A stretch of DNA of 64,000 nt, from NCBI RefSeq assembly GCF_014207135.1, contig NZ_JACHCC010000013.1, positions 1 through 64,000 on the forward strand, read 5' to 3'. The notes below the pieces were generated by a model, which was not told the DNA's origin, ran no database searches, and saw nothing but the letters and a program-made list of their open reading frames with translations. This DNA is from Pedobacter cryoconitis (lineage in GTDB: Bacteria > Bacteroidota > Bacteroidia > Sphingobacteriales > Sphingobacteriaceae). Below are positions 42,985 to 51,861 of this stretch, one piece after another. Every line of letters starts with the position of its first letter. Within the stretch, counting starts at the first letter, position 1. The translations under genes were made by a program, and so were the position numbers.

Positions 42985-44682
42985 ATGAAACGAAATAAGT
43001 TTGCACTCCTGTTTGCTCTTATTGCAATTGCTTCTCTGACCTGGTCTTTCAAGGAAGATTTGTTCCTTGTCTCTAAAAACCTGGATATTTTCGCTTCTTT
43101 ATATAAAGAGATCAGCGTCAACTATGTGGATGAAACAAATCCGACAGATTTAATGAAAAGCGGTATAGATGCCATGCTGGAAACACTGGATCCTTATACT
43201 ACTTATGTTCCTGAATCTGAGATAGAGGAATATAAGTTGAAATATGTGAGTACACAGTTCGGCGGTATCGGTGCAAGTACAGTTTTCATTGAAGGAAAAT
43301 TATTTGTCAATGAAGTCAGTGACGGATATCCTGCTTTCAGACTGGGTATTCAGCCAGGTGATCAGATTGTAAAAATTAATGGGATTGAAGTCAAAGGAAA
43401 AGAGCGTGCCGAAGTAAGTCGTTTGCTTCGCGGACCGAAGGGTTCTGCCGTTGACCTGCTGATTGTCAGAGAAGGCACTGTAATTCAGAAACAACTGGTT
43501 CGTGATGAGATTAAACAACCGAATGTCTCCTATTCGGGAATGATTGGTGATATGGCTTATATCAGGCTCGATAAATTTCTGGAGAATTCTGCGCTGGAGG
43601 TACAGCAGGCAGCAGCCGAACTGATTAAACAGCATCCTAAGGGAATAATTCTTGACCTGAGATATAATGGTGGTGGAATTTTACAGGAGGCAGTGAAAAT
43701 TGTCAATCTTTTTGTCGCGAAGGATCAGGTTGTGGTTACTCAGAAAGGACGGAATCCTGAAAAAACAGTAAGTTATAAAACTAATTATTCGCCAATGATG
43801 CCGGATCTTCCGCTGGCGGTGCTGATTAACGGAGGCTCTGCATCGGCTTCAGAAATCGTAGCAGGTGCTTTGCAGGATCTGGACAGAGCAGTAATTATTG
43901 GACAGCGGAGTTATGGCAAAGGATTGGTTCAACAGACCTTTAATCTGCCTTATAACAGCCTGGTTAAGGTTACCGTCGCAAAATATTTCACCCCTTCTGG
44001 CAGATGTATACAGGCAATTGATTATACGCATAAGAATGCAGAGGGAAAGAATGTAAAGATTGCTGACTCTCTGATCGCTAAATATAAGACAAAGACAGGC
44101 CGGAGTGTTTATAACGGGAGTGGTGTTTACCCTGATGTAGAGGTTGGAACAATTAAACTGAGCCCGATTACAATTTCGCTGATTAGCAAAAGTATGTTTT
44201 TTGATTATGCAAATGCTTACAAGAAGAAACATGAGACGATTAGTCCGGCTATGGATTTTAAGTTAAGTGATGAAGATTATGCAACTTTTGCCAGTTCGCT
44301 GGATGGTAAGGACTATGCTTATACTTCTACTACTGAAAGACTATTATCAGAGCTGCGCACTGAAGCCGAAAAGGAGCAGAAGCTGGCTATGGTTAAAAAG
44401 GATCTGGAAGAATTGAAAGCTAAGATGCTTGTCGCTAAAAAAACGGAGATATTTACGCATAAAGCGGAAATCAAAAGAGTACTGGAAACACAGGTTGTAA
44501 GCAGGTATTATTTTGAGAAGGGAAAAATAATGCAAGCATTCCAGTATGATAAGGAATTGGAAACAGCAAAATCAGTGCTTGGTAATTCCACTAAAATGCT
44601 TGCAATATTAAAAGGCGAAGGTGCTTATAAGACTATAGGTGATCCTGCAAAAATAGTCGCTGCAGGAACCGATAATAATTAA
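42985..44682 (+). CDS. C-terminal processing protease (S41, CtpA/Prc-like)
   Basis: A 565-residue protease from this start. An N-terminal hydrophobic segment (about 5-20) acts as signal or anchor. It has a short S41 N-terminal helical part, a PDZ domain (PAFRLGIQPGDQIVKINGIEVKG) and the S41 catalytic core: LDLRYNGGG, INGGSASASEIV (catalytic Ser) and GQRSYGKGLVQQ (catalytic Lys). It cuts proteins near their C-termini in the periplasm. A candidate ATG six bases upstream (42979) is equally possible; longer extensions lack a signal-like start. Confidence 0.93.
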   Translation: MKRNKFALLFALIAIASLTWSFKEDLFLVSKNLDIFASLYKEISVNYVDETNPTDLMKSGIDAMLETLDPYTTYVPESEIEEYKLKYVSTQFGGIGASTVFIEGKLFVNEVSDGYPAFRLGIQPGDQIVKINGIEVKGKERAEVSRLLRGPKGSAVDLLIVREGTVIQKQLVRDEIKQPNVSYSGMIGDMAYIRLDKFLENSALEVQQAAAELIKQHPKGIILDLRYNGGGILQEAVKIVNLFVAKDQVVVTQKGRNPEKTVSYKTNYSPMMPDLPLAVLINGGSASASEIVAGALQDLDRAVIIGQRSYGKGLVQQTFNLPYNSLVKVTVAKYFTPSGRCIQAIDYTHKNAEGKNVKIADSLIAKYKTKTGRSVYNGSGVYPDVEVGTIKLSPITISLISKSMFFDYANAYKKKHETISPAMDFKLSDEDYATFASSLDGKDYAYTSTTERLLSELRTEAEKEQKLAMVKKDLEELKAKMLVAKKTEIFTHKAEIKRVLETQVVSRYYFEKGKIMQAFQYDKELETAKSVLGNSTKMLAILKGEGAYKTIGDPAKIVAAGTDNN

Positions 44683-44685
44683 TTA

Positions 44686-45015
44686 TTACTCTCCTCCGTG
44701 TAATTTTACGACTAAACCATCCATCTCATGGCTTAATTGTAACTGGCAGGCCAGTCTTGAATTAGGTAAAAGATCGGGCAGGGTATCCAGCATGGCATAT
44801 TCGTCATCTGTCATTTCCTTTAACTTTTCTTCTCCTTCTAAAACATCAACGCAACAGGTAGCACATAAGGCCATTCCCCCGCAGGTAGCCAGAATATCGT
44901 ACTCACAGGCTTTCAGATACTCCATTAAGCTCAGACCCATATCTACCGGCGCTTCCAGTGAAGTCCTGGTGCCGTCAGGATTCTGAACATGTACTGTAAT
45001 ATTATTTTCTTCCAT
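44686..45015 (-). CDS. 2Fe-2S ferredoxin
   Basis: A 109-residue plant/adrenodoxin-type ferredoxin. Cluster ligands Cys45, Cys51, Cys54 and Cys90 fit the pattern C-x5-C-x2-C...C (ATCGGMALCATC; RLACQL). It carries one electron at a time in the cytoplasm. It is two bases downstream of the ferredoxin-reductase gene on the same strand, its likely electron donor. Confidence 0.94.
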   Translation of the reverse strand: MEENNITVHVQNPDGTRTSLEAPVDMGLSLMEYLKACEYDILATCGGMALCATCCVDVLEGEEKLKEMTDDEYAMLDTLPDLLPNSRLACQLQLSHEMDGLVVKLHGGE

Positions 45016-45017
45016 TA

Positions 45018-46028
45018 TTAAAATTCTGCTACTCCGTTAACTGTAGTATATTTCATTGTGTATTTAATACCAGGATTCATGTACTGGTAAGCACTATGAC
45101 TCATTAATGCAGCCTCATGGAATCCGCAAAGGATTAGTTTTAATTTGTTTGTATAGGTGTTGATATCGCCAATAGCATAGATGCCGGGAATATTAGTAGA
45201 GTAATCATCAGTATTTACTTCGATTGCACTTTTATGAATATTTAGGTTCCATTGTTCGATAGGGCCTAATTTAGGGCTTAATCCGAACAGAGGGATCAGG
45301 TGATCAGCAGCGATATTTGTTTTTTCAAGACTGCGGTTATGTACCAGCTCGACATTCTCCAGTTTACCATGCCCTGATACAGAATTCAGGTTACTGTTTA
45401 ATACCAGGTTGATTTTTCCGCTTTCAGCAAGTTCCATTACTTTATTTACGGAGTCTGGTGCACCACGGAAACTTTCGCTACGGTGAACAAGTGTTAATTC
45501 TTCTACGATATCAGCCAGGAAAATAGTCCAGTCCAATGCAGAGTCACCGCCACCGGCTATCACCATTCTTTGTCCTCTGTATTGTTCAGGATCAAGGATC
45601 ATATAATTTACACCACGTCCGTTTTCGAATTGCTCGAGTCCGGCAACAGCAGGTTTACGAGGTTCAAAACAACCTAATCCACCAGCGATTACTACTACTT
45701 TGGATTCGATTTTGGTACCCATGTTAGTGGTTAAGACGAAATCTGCTTCTCCACGTTTTTCAAGGGTCTCAATACGTTCACCAAGTGTATAGCCAGGATG
45801 AAAAGGTTTTGCCTGCTCAACAAGGTTATCTACCAGTTCCTGAGCAAGTACGCTCGGAAAACCTGGGATATCATATATGGGTTTTTTAGGGTATATCTCG
45901 GAAAGCTGACCTCCAACCTGAGGTAAGTAATCAATTAAATGACAACGCATTTTAAGCAAACCTGCTTCGAAAATTGCAAACAAACCTACGGGTCCGGCGC
46001 CAATGATGGCTATATCTGTAGAAATCAT
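45018..46028 (-). CDS. Ferredoxin--NADP reductase (thioredoxin-reductase-like type)
   Basis: A 336-residue FAD flavoprotein. It has an N-terminal FAD-binding motif AIIGAGPVGLFA (7-18), a central NAD(P)-binding motif IAGGGDSALDW, and the C-terminal IYAIGDINTY. There is no redox-active CxxC of thioredoxin reductase between these motifs, so it is the TrxR-like FNR group that reduces ferredoxin. The ferredoxin gene lies two bases downstream, and translational coupling is probable. Confidence 0.92.
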   Translation of the reverse strand: MISTDIAIIGAGPVGLFAIFEAGLLKMRCHLIDYLPQVGGQLSEIYPKKPIYDIPGFPSVLAQELVDNLVEQAKPFHPGYTLGERIETLEKRGEADFVLTTNMGTKIESKVVVIAGGLGCFEPRKPAVAGLEQFENGRGVNYMILDPEQYRGQRMVIAGGGDSALDWTIFLADIVEELTLVHRSESFRGAPDSVNKVMELAESGKINLVLNSNLNSVSGHGKLENVELVHNRSLEKTNIAADHLIPLFGLSPKLGPIEQWNLNIHKSAIEVNTDDYSTNIPGIYAIGDINTYTNKLKLILCGFHEAALMSHSAYQYMNPGIKYTMKYTTVNGVAEF

Positions 46029-46216
46029 GTATTTAAATTTGTGGCGAATTTACGAAAATTGTTTGTAATGGTTCTCGATTGTATGCAATTGGTTTAAAAT
46101 TGAGGCAGATTTGACAATGCCGACTGATCTAATGGGCTAAGTATTCATTTTATGATACCGATAAGGCCGGTTAGCTGTAAATTTTATTTTTGAACATGAA
46201 TGATAAAATGGTTGAC

Positions 46217-46224
46217 TATCTTTG
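46217..46224 (+). promoter_or_regulatory. -7 box close to the lpxH start
   Basis: TATCTTTG ends seven bases before the ATG at 46232; a second box TATTTTTG lies at 46185-46192. Either could drive lpxH. The 203-base gap to the FNR gene holds no other visible gene. Confidence 0.45.
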
Positions 46225-46231
46225 AATATTG

Positions 46232-46993
46232 ATGAAAAAGAACCTGTATTTTGCCTCTGATTTTCATTTGGGGTCACCCAATCATGCGGAAAGCCGCATC
46301 AGGGAAGACCGGATTGTGAGATGGTTAACTTCTATTGAAGCTTCCTGTTCCGAATTATTTCTGATGGGGGATATTTTTGATTTCTGGTTTGAATACCGGA
46401 CTGTTGTACCTAAAGGATATATTCGTTTATTGGGTAAGCTGGCAGCTATGTCTGACAGTGGTACTAAAATTTATTTTTTTAAGGGTAACCATGATATGTG
46501 GGTGGATGATTATTTCACCAAAGAAATGGGTATTCAGATCGTTAGTGATGAACTGGTCATTCATCGTGGTGGAAAAAGTTTTTATCTGCATCATGGCGAT
46601 GGACTGGGTCCCGGGGATGCTAATTACAGGATCCTGAGAAAGATTTTCAGGAATCCGGTTTGCCGCTGGTTATTTTCTGTATTGCCTCCGAAAATTGGCT
46701 TAGGAATAGCTACAGGGTGGTCAGGTCATAGCAGGATAGCTAATACAACTACAGAAGAAGTATTCCTTGGAGAAGACAAAGAGTGGCTGGCCGTTTATTC
46801 GAGGGAAGTCCTGGAAAAACAGCATTATGATTATTTTATTTATGGTCACCGGCACCTGCCGATGATCGTCGATCTGGGAAGTAACAGTAAATATTATAAT
46901 ATCGGGGAGTGGTTCGGGTTTAATTCTTACGCTGTTTTTGATGGTGAAGAGTTAAGGCTGGAGTACTTTGAACGACCGGATAAACAGGCATGA
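46232..46993 (+). CDS. lpxH: UDP-2,3-diacylglucosamine diphosphatase
   Basis: A 253-residue calcineurin-like metallophosphoesterase. Metal and catalytic motifs are SDFHLGS (9-15 region), LMGDIFDFW, FFKGNHDMW, YLHHGDGLGPGD and IYGHRHLP. LpxH splits UDP-2,3-diacylglucosamine to lipid X and UMP in lipid A synthesis, at the inner face of the inner membrane. The ATG at 46232 is preferred; a TTG three bases upstream is in frame. It confirms a Gram-negative LPS pathway. It stands alone, with 263 bases to prfA. Confidence 0.92.
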   Translation: MKKNLYFASDFHLGSPNHAESRIREDRIVRWLTSIEASCSELFLMGDIFDFWFEYRTVVPKGYIRLLGKLAAMSDSGTKIYFFKGNHDMWVDDYFTKEMGIQIVSDELVIHRGGKSFYLHHGDGLGPGDANYRILRKIFRNPVCRWLFSVLPPKIGLGIATGWSGHSRIANTTTEEVFLGEDKEWLAVYSREVLEKQHYDYFIYGHRHLPMIVDLGSNSKYYNIGEWFGFNSYAVFDGEELRLEYFERPDKQA

Positions 46994-47127
46994 TGAATAA
47001 CCATCATTGAAACCATCATAAGCATACCGCTAACAAATAGCAATAAATATGCTTATGAAAGCTTCATCACCGTTAAAAACAATATATACTCCGATGAAAA
47101 ACACTAATATAATTCAATGAAAAACCT

Positions 47128-47135
47128 TATTTTTG
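47128..47135 (+). promoter_or_regulatory. -7 box upstream of prfA
   Basis: TATTTTTG, with a probable start near 47141 and a leader of about 115 bases before the chosen prfA ATG. No matching TTG is seen. The 46994-47256 gap otherwise shows only AT-rich spacer and a short repeat AACCATCAT near 47000-47020. Confidence 0.45.
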
Positions 47136-47256
47136 TAATCCTATAAATATCAATTGCTTCAGTATTCGTTTCTGATATGGTGATTTCCGGTAGCTAATAC
47201 TGGTTATGAGCTGTGGAAAGACTGTAAGCGCTGTTTATTTGCTGAATAAAAAGATT

Positions 47257-48330
47257 ATGTTAGAGAAATTAGAAGCTATAAAAATTCGCTGGGAAGATGT
47301 AGAAGAGCAGTTGAGTAATCCTGATACTATGCAGGACATGAAACGTTTCGCCCAGTTAAATAAAGAATATAAAGACCTCACCAAAATTGTAAATGAGTAT
47401 CTGGTTTACAAAAATGTAATGAGCAACATTGACGCGAATAAAGAAATCCTGACTACTGAGAAGGATCCTGAAATGCGTGAAATGGCTAAAGAAGAACTTG
47501 ACTTGTTATTAAAACAACAGGAAGAAATCGAAGAGCGTGTGCGTTTGATGCTGATCCCGGTAGATCCGGAAGATTCGAAAAATGCAGTATTCGAGATCAG
47601 AGGTGGTACTGGTGGTGATGAAGCGGCGTTATTTGCCGGTGATTTATACAGAATGTATACCCGTTTCTTTGAACAGAAACGCTGGAAAGTAGAAGTTGTA
47701 GATGTAACTGAAGGAACAGCTGGTGGTTACAAAGAGGTAATCATGAAAGTTACTGGTGAGGATGTGTACGGACAACTGAAATACGAATCTGGTGTACACC
47801 GTGTACAACGTGTGCCGGATACTGAAACTCAGGGAAGGGTACATACTTCGGCAGCCTCTGTTGCAGTCTTACCAGAAGTTGAGGAGATTGATTTTTATCT
47901 GAACCCGGCTGATATTGACTTGCAGACTTCCCGTTCTGGTGGTGCAGGTGGTCAGAATGTAAACAAGGTAGAGACCAAGGTGCAATTGACACACAGACCT
48001 ACAGGTATGGTTGTTGTTTGTCAGCAGGAGCGTTCACAGTTAGGTAACAGAGAGATCGCTTTTGAAATGCTGCGTAGTAAACTATATGATATTGAATTAC
48101 AGAAACGTAATGGTGATATTGCTTCAAGACGTAAAACTATGGTATCTACAGGTGACCGTTCTGCAAAAATCAGAACTTACAACTATCCGCAGGGTAGGGT
48201 AACTGATCACCGTATTGGATTAACGCTGTACAATCTGAATGGAGTAATGGATGGTGGCGTTCAGGAGTTGATTGATGCATTGCAGTTCGCTGAAAATGCA
48301 GAAAAGATGAAAGAGGGCTCTGCAGCTTAG
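47257..48330 (+). CDS. prfA: Peptide chain release factor 1
   Basis: A 357-residue class I release factor. [10 protein letters not shown] near residue 230 carries the universal GGQ that triggers peptide release. [14 protein letters not shown] has the P-x-T anticodon-like tripeptide (P-D-T here, P-A-T in E. coli) of RF1, which reads UAA and UAG, not the SPF of RF2. The ATG at 47257 ([17 protein letters not shown]) agrees with the family; an upstream GTG/ATG region adds an unlike 17-residue piece. Confidence 0.94.
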   Translation: MLEKLEAIKIRWEDVEEQLSNPDTMQDMKRFAQLNKEYKDLTKIVNEYLVYKNVMSNIDANKEILTTEKDPEMREMAKEELDLLLKQQEEIEERVRLMLIPVDPEDSKNAVFEIRGGTGGDEAALFAGDLYRMYTRFFEQKRWKVEVVDVTEGTAGGYKEVIMKVTGEDVYGQLKYESGVHRVQRVPDTETQGRVHTSAASVAVLPEVEEIDFYLNPADIDLQTSRSGGAGGQNVNKVETKVQLTHRPTGMVVVCQQERSQLGNREIAFEMLRSKLYDIELQKRNGDIASRRKTMVSTGDRSAKIRTYNYPQGRVTDHRIGLTLYNLNGVMDGGVQELIDALQFAENAEKMKEGSAA

Positions 48331-48370
48331 TGAGTTATATATTTTATCAAAAATAATTGAAATATTAGTT

Positions 48371-48399
48371 TTGTAATGTGATTATAGTTCCTATATTCG
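48371..48399 (+). promoter_or_regulatory. Promoter of tRNA-Asp copy A
   Basis: TTG (48371-48373), 18 bases, TATATTCG (48392-48399), one base off the TAnnTTTG box. The tRNA starts 20 bases after the box. Confidence 0.6.
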
Positions 48400-48418
48400 C
48401 ATTCCCAAATGGGAAAAC

Positions 48419-48492
48419 GGACCGGTAGTTCAGCTGGTTAGAATGCCGCCCTGTCACGGCGGAGGTCGCGGGTTCGAGTCCCGTCCGGTCCG
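48419..48492 (+). tRNA. tRNA-Asp (GTC), copy A
   Basis: A 74-base normal cloverleaf. Acceptor GGACCGG/CCGGTCC, anticodon stem CCGCC/GGCGG with loop CTGTCAC (anticodon GTC), five-base variable loop, T loop TTCGAGT, G73. The 3' CCA is not encoded (CAA follows). It is identical to copy B at 50756. It is a standard type-I tRNA-Asp, in clear contrast to the type-II GUC tRNA-like genes at 906-1185. Confidence 0.97.
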
Positions 48493-48494
48493 CA

Positions 48495-48530
48495 AAAGCC
48501 TCAGAGAAATCTGAGGCTTTTTTTTTTTGA
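48495..48530 (+). terminator. Terminator of tRNA-Asp copy A
   Basis: Perfect 11-bp stem AAAGCCTCAGA/TCTGAGGCTTT with a GAAA loop, then a run of T. The rest to 48700 is AT-rich and includes a box TAACTTTG (48634-48641) that could drive the next gene. Confidence 0.93.
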
Positions 48531-48700
48531 TTATTTTTCAGAAACGTCTTTTTATTAATTCCCTGACCTAGCTCTGTTATGATGAATAACAGAGATTTTT
48601 ATGTTCAAAAATTACATGTACTGATATTCTCTCTAACTTTGTGTTAATCCTGTTAACTTTCGTTTTGTATCTTGGCGGCGGATTAATGTGTTTAAAATTT

Positions 48701-49789
48701 ATGAGAAAATTACTTTTTGCAATGCTTGCATCTTTTGCTGTCACGGGAACTGCTAAGGCCCAGTTTACTACATCCGGAAATATTACTTCAACTGGTAATA
48801 ATGTAGGTATCGGGACCAGTCTTCCAAATGGAAAACTGGATGTGAATGGCGCTATTCTTGTTTTAGGATCGAGCGGTAACAGCATGATCAGACCGGTTGT
48901 CGGAAATTCGAGACTTGCAGGAGAAATTGGTGCTTATAGTGGATTGGGTTTTGGTGCTGATGATGGCTTCTTGCGGCTTTCTGCCGGGGCAGGTTCAAGT
49001 GCTAATGTAAAGACATTTATTGATTTAAGTGCTTATTCTACCGTACCTGATATGGATCGGAATATTGTGCTTGGTACAGGTGGTATTGAACAGGTACGTG
49101 TAAACTCTTCAGGTAATATGGGGATCGGAACGAATTCACCAAATGCGAAACTGGATGTAAATGGCGCTATACTGGTTGCAGGTTCAAGTAGTAATGCGAT
49201 GGTTCGGCCAGCAATTGGTAATTTGAGAGTTACTGGTGAAATAGGATCTTATAGCAATACAGCCTTAGGTTCTGATGATGGATTTCTGAGACTTTCTGCC
49301 GGAGCGGGCTCAAATGCTAATGTTAAAACGTTTATTGATCTGACAGGTTATTCTACTGTGCCTGATATGGACAGAAATCTTGTCTTGGGTACCGGTGGTA
49401 CCGAACGTATACGTATAAATTCTTCTGGTAATGTGGGAATAGGTACAACACATCCGGATGCTAAACTTGCTGTTGGTGGTGTTATTCATGCTCAATCTGT
49501 TAAAGTCGATATGACAGGTTGGGGAGATGATGTATTTAATGATGATTATAGTTTGTCAGATCTGAAAGATGTAAAGAATTATATTGATGAAAATCATCAT
49601 CTTCCAGGAATTCCATCTGAATCTCAGGTGATCAAAAATGGCATCGACGTTGGTGAGATGAATAAGGTGCTGATCAGGAAAATTGAAGAACTTACACTTT
49701 ATCTGATCGGGCAGAATGAAGAAATAAATAAATTGAAACAAGAGATGAAAGCTATAGGAATCAAAACTCCTGCTTCTTCTCAATTGTAG
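48701..49789 (+). CDS. Exported repeat protein with tail-fibre-like C-terminus
   Basis: A 362-residue protein. Signal peptide about 1-20 (ending AKAQF). Then VGIGT-LDVNG repeats: two near-identical 105-residue units (35-139, 140-244) and the start of a third. The C-terminal part (about 262-362) has GVIHAQSVKVDMTGWGDD, HHLPGIPSESQV, a GVG/VGEMNKVLIRKIEELTLYLI stretch and a coiled coil, a module common in Bacteroidota surface proteins that resembles the intramolecular chaperone end of tail-fibre proteins. The function is unknown; surface location is likely. A paralogue of the 50890 gene. Confidence 0.8.
   Translation: MRKLLFAMLASFAVTGTAKAQFTTSGNITSTGNNVGIGTSLPNGKLDVNGAILVLGSSGNSMIRPVVGNSRLAGEIGAYSGLGFGADDGFLRLSAGAGSSANVKTFIDLSAYSTVPDMDRNIVLGTGGIEQVRVNSSGNMGIGTNSPNAKLDVNGAILVAGSSSNAMVRPAIGNLRVTGEIGSYSNTALGSDDGFLRLSAGAGSNANVKTFIDLTGYSTVPDMDRNLVLGTGGTERIRINSSGNVGIGTTHPDAKLAVGGVIHAQSVKVDMTGWGDDVFNDDYSLSDLKDVKNYIDENHHLPGIPSESQVIKNGIDVGEMNKVLIRKIEELTLYLIGQNEEINKLKQEMKAIGIKTPASSQL
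48803..49432 (+). repeat. Two tandem 315-base coding repeats
   Basis: Repeat 1 at 48803-49117 and repeat 2 at 49118-49432 code for the 105-residue units, with clear similarity in protein (for example GFLRLSAGAG, STVPDMDRN and LGTGG in both). Differences are mostly silent or conservative, showing an older duplication under selection. Confidence 0.8.
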
Positions 49790-49836
49790 TGCTTGTTAAA
49801 TAACGATAGATTGTTAATTTTAGGCAAACATTATCT

Positions 49837-50643
49837 ATGAGAAATATATTTTTGATTATCCTATTGGCCTGTTTGATCTCTTGTAAGAATCGTGCAGACA
49901 AAGTAGCTCAATCAGATAGGAAAGTGATGATCCATCAAAAGAGTGATGCCTTGACTCCTGTAACTGAAACTGCAGATACGGCGCGGAAATTTATAGAAGT
50001 GGGCTTTACAAAACCATTAAAAGTAAAAACTTCTGATGAACTGAAAAAGTATCTGAAGGATTCTATTAGCCTGGTGGAAGAAGTTGATTTCACAGGAGAT
50101 AAAATACCGGATTTCATTTGTAAAATGAAGCCTGATTCTACCGGTGAGGGAGATGAATACTGGGTTACATCCAATTTTAAAACTATCAAAAAGCTGAAAT
50201 ATTATACTGACGGATTTCTGTATCGTTGGTTTATCAATCTGGATGATGATCCTGAACCTGAAATTTTTGAAGCAGTGGGGGATGAGGATGGTGCGGACTA
50301 TATGTTTATAGATCAGAATCTGAAAACAGGAAAGGACAGAACCCTGGTCTATGTCAATCCGGTCATTATAGAAAATGGTAAACAATACTGGGGTTATCCC
50401 TGGGATATTTCTGATTTTCAAGCCAGATCTGATGGCAGAAAAGTTGAACTGTTCTGTTCTTTAAAGCATCGTATCGTCAGGGACGGAAATGAAATCAGTA
50501 CTCCTCCGGGGCAAAAGCAAATGCCGGTCATATTTTTCAAGGGACATCATACCCAGCAAGGCGAACAAAGGGGCATAAAAGATGAGCAATGGCTAAGTCT
50601 GACAGATATTATAAAAAATAGTCGCTCATTTTCAGCGAATTAG
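49837..50643 (+). CDS. Hypothetical lipoprotein
   Basis: A 268-residue lipoprotein: signal MRNIFLIILLACLISC with the lipidated Cys at 16, and a Lys/Asp-rich mature part. The middle has DFTGDKIPDFICKMKPD and DDDPEPEIFEAVGDEDGADY, Asp-rich turns of the FG-GAP/EF-like calcium-loop type. No family is identified. It sits 47 bases after the tail-fibre-like gene, between the two tRNA-Asp copies. The outer membrane is its probable site. Confidence 0.7.
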   Translation: MRNIFLIILLACLISCKNRADKVAQSDRKVMIHQKSDALTPVTETADTARKFIEVGFTKPLKVKTSDELKKYLKDSISLVEEVDFTGDKIPDFICKMKPDSTGEGDEYWVTSNFKTIKKLKYYTDGFLYRWFINLDDDPEPEIFEAVGDEDGADYMFIDQNLKTGKDRTLVYVNPVIIENGKQYWGYPWDISDFQARSDGRKVELFCSLKHRIVRDGNEISTPPGQKQMPVIFFKGHHTQQGEQRGIKDEQWLSLTDIIKNSRSFSAN

Positions 50644-50695
50644 GCGATATATTTGAAATGAGTGAATTTTTAAAATGATTTTTAATTAATTAACG

Positions 50696-50703
50696 TATAT
50701 TTG
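50696..50703 (+). promoter_or_regulatory. -7 box upstream of tRNA-Asp copy B
   Basis: TATATTTG, a perfect box; the tRNA starts 53 bases later. No TTG at the usual spacing. Confidence 0.5.
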
Positions 50704-50755
50704 CAGTCCCGAAAGCAACCAGACAGTATTTATACTAGGTTGTAATCAGGAAAAC

Positions 50756-50829
50756 GGACCGGTAGTTCAGCTGGTTAGAATGCCGCCCTGTCACGGCGGA
50801 GGTCGCGGGTTCGAGTCCCGTCCGGTCCG
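50756..50829 (+). tRNA. tRNA-Asp (GTC), copy B
   Basis: Identical over all 74 bases to copy A (48419-48492), also in the preceding AAAAC and following CAA. Same GTC anticodon and no encoded CCA. Followed by a long palindromic terminator. Confidence 0.97.
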
Positions 50830-50845
50830 CAAGATTAATATCAAT

Positions 50846-50889
50846 AAACAAAAAAGCTTTTAATCATATGATTAAAAGCTTTTTTGTTT
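50846..50889. terminator. Bidirectional terminator, perfect 44-base palindrome
   Basis: Two 22-base arms meet with no unpaired base (centre at 50867/50868), A-rich at the left and T-rich at the right on each strand. It ends tRNA-Asp copy B (+) and the tail-fibre-like gene (-) whose stop codon lies at 50890. Confidence 0.93.
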
Positions 50890-51783
50890 TCAATCCTGTT
50901 TTTTAGGATTTGAATTCAGCTGATCTTGTATGCTGTTGAGTTGTTTTTGTAATTTCAGGTTTATTTCAGTTTGAGCCTGCTGTTTTTGATTGAGTTCACT
51001 GATTTGCTGCTCCTTCACAATCAGATATAAAGTTAATTCCTCTATTTTCTTTGTCAGCAATTTGTTCATTTCTCCCAGATTTAATCCGTCTCTGATCACT
51101 TCCTTTTCCGATGGGATATCTGGTAAATGCTGGTTCTGATCAATAAAAGCTTTCACTTCGCTCAGTGTTGGAAGTCGATAATCCGGTTTCAAAACGTAAT
51201 CTGCCCATCCATTTAAGTCTACTCTCACCGCTCTGGAGTGTATAGTGCCATTCACCTCAAGCCGCTCCTTTGGATTAGTGATTCCTATCCCTACATTTCC
51301 AGCATAAGGGTTTAAAACAAGATTTCTCCATCCCACATCATGTTTAGCTGCGGAGATAATTCCTGCATCAACTGTATTGTCATATCCCAGCATTAAATTG
51401 TTTGTTATATCTGTACTGTTACTAATCACAAGCTGGGCAGGGGCATTAGGTGACTCCAGGACCTGACTGCCATTTATATGTAAGGTCCCTAAGGGAGATA
51501 TTGTTCCCAGGCCTGCATTACCTGTATGCTGAATCATAAACAGCGGCTTACCCATATTGTTGCTGATATAAACTCCGGTAGTCCCTGAGACTAAATACGC
51601 CGGAGACGAATCGCCAAATTTGATGTTATTTGTTAATGTTGAAGAACTGACACTTACATCAAGTTTCGCTGCGGGGAGTGTAGTGCCGATTCCTACATCC
51701 CCTTCAGGAAGTATCCTATTGGGTTGAGCATAGGAATAATGTCCCAGTATTATTAAAGCCGAGATCAGAAGTTTTTTTTTCAT
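50890..51783 (-). CDS. Exported tail-fibre-like surface protein
   Basis: A 297-residue paralogue of the gene at 48701. Signal peptide about 1-19 (ending YSYAQP), VGIGTTLPAAKLDV and VGIGITNPKERLEVNG repeats, then the shared C-terminal module: GTIHSRAVRVDLNGWADYV, QHLPDIPSEKEV, LGEMNKLLTKKIEELTLYLI and a Gln-rich coiled coil. It lacks the 105-residue duplication. Function unknown. It faces the tRNA-Asp copy B across the palindromic terminator. Confidence 0.78.
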   Translation of the reverse strand: MKKKLLISALIILGHYSYAQPNRILPEGDVGIGTTLPAAKLDVSVSSSTLTNNIKFGDSSPAYLVSGTTGVYISNNMGKPLFMIQHTGNAGLGTISPLGTLHINGSQVLESPNAPAQLVISNSTDITNNLMLGYDNTVDAGIISAAKHDVGWRNLVLNPYAGNVGIGITNPKERLEVNGTIHSRAVRVDLNGWADYVLKPDYRLPTLSEVKAFIDQNQHLPDIPSEKEVIRDGLNLGEMNKLLTKKIEELTLYLIVKEQQISELNQKQQAQTEINLKLQKQLNSIQDQLNSNPKKQD

Positions 51784-51861
51784 AGCGTTAATTTATCTTT
51801 TGATTAAATTTTCGGTTAAAATACTGGGTTTTATTAATGCTTTCATCGGTTTCTGAGCTAT

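Noticed and set aside
48419-50829. Integrated mobile element between two tRNA-Asp genes
   Set aside because: No integrase, transposase or clear att repeats other than the tRNA genes themselves; duplication is a simpler account.
48701-51783. Prophage tail-fibre region
   Set aside because: The proteins carry signal peptides and occur as a common Bacteroidota surface family; no phage structural genes lie nearby.
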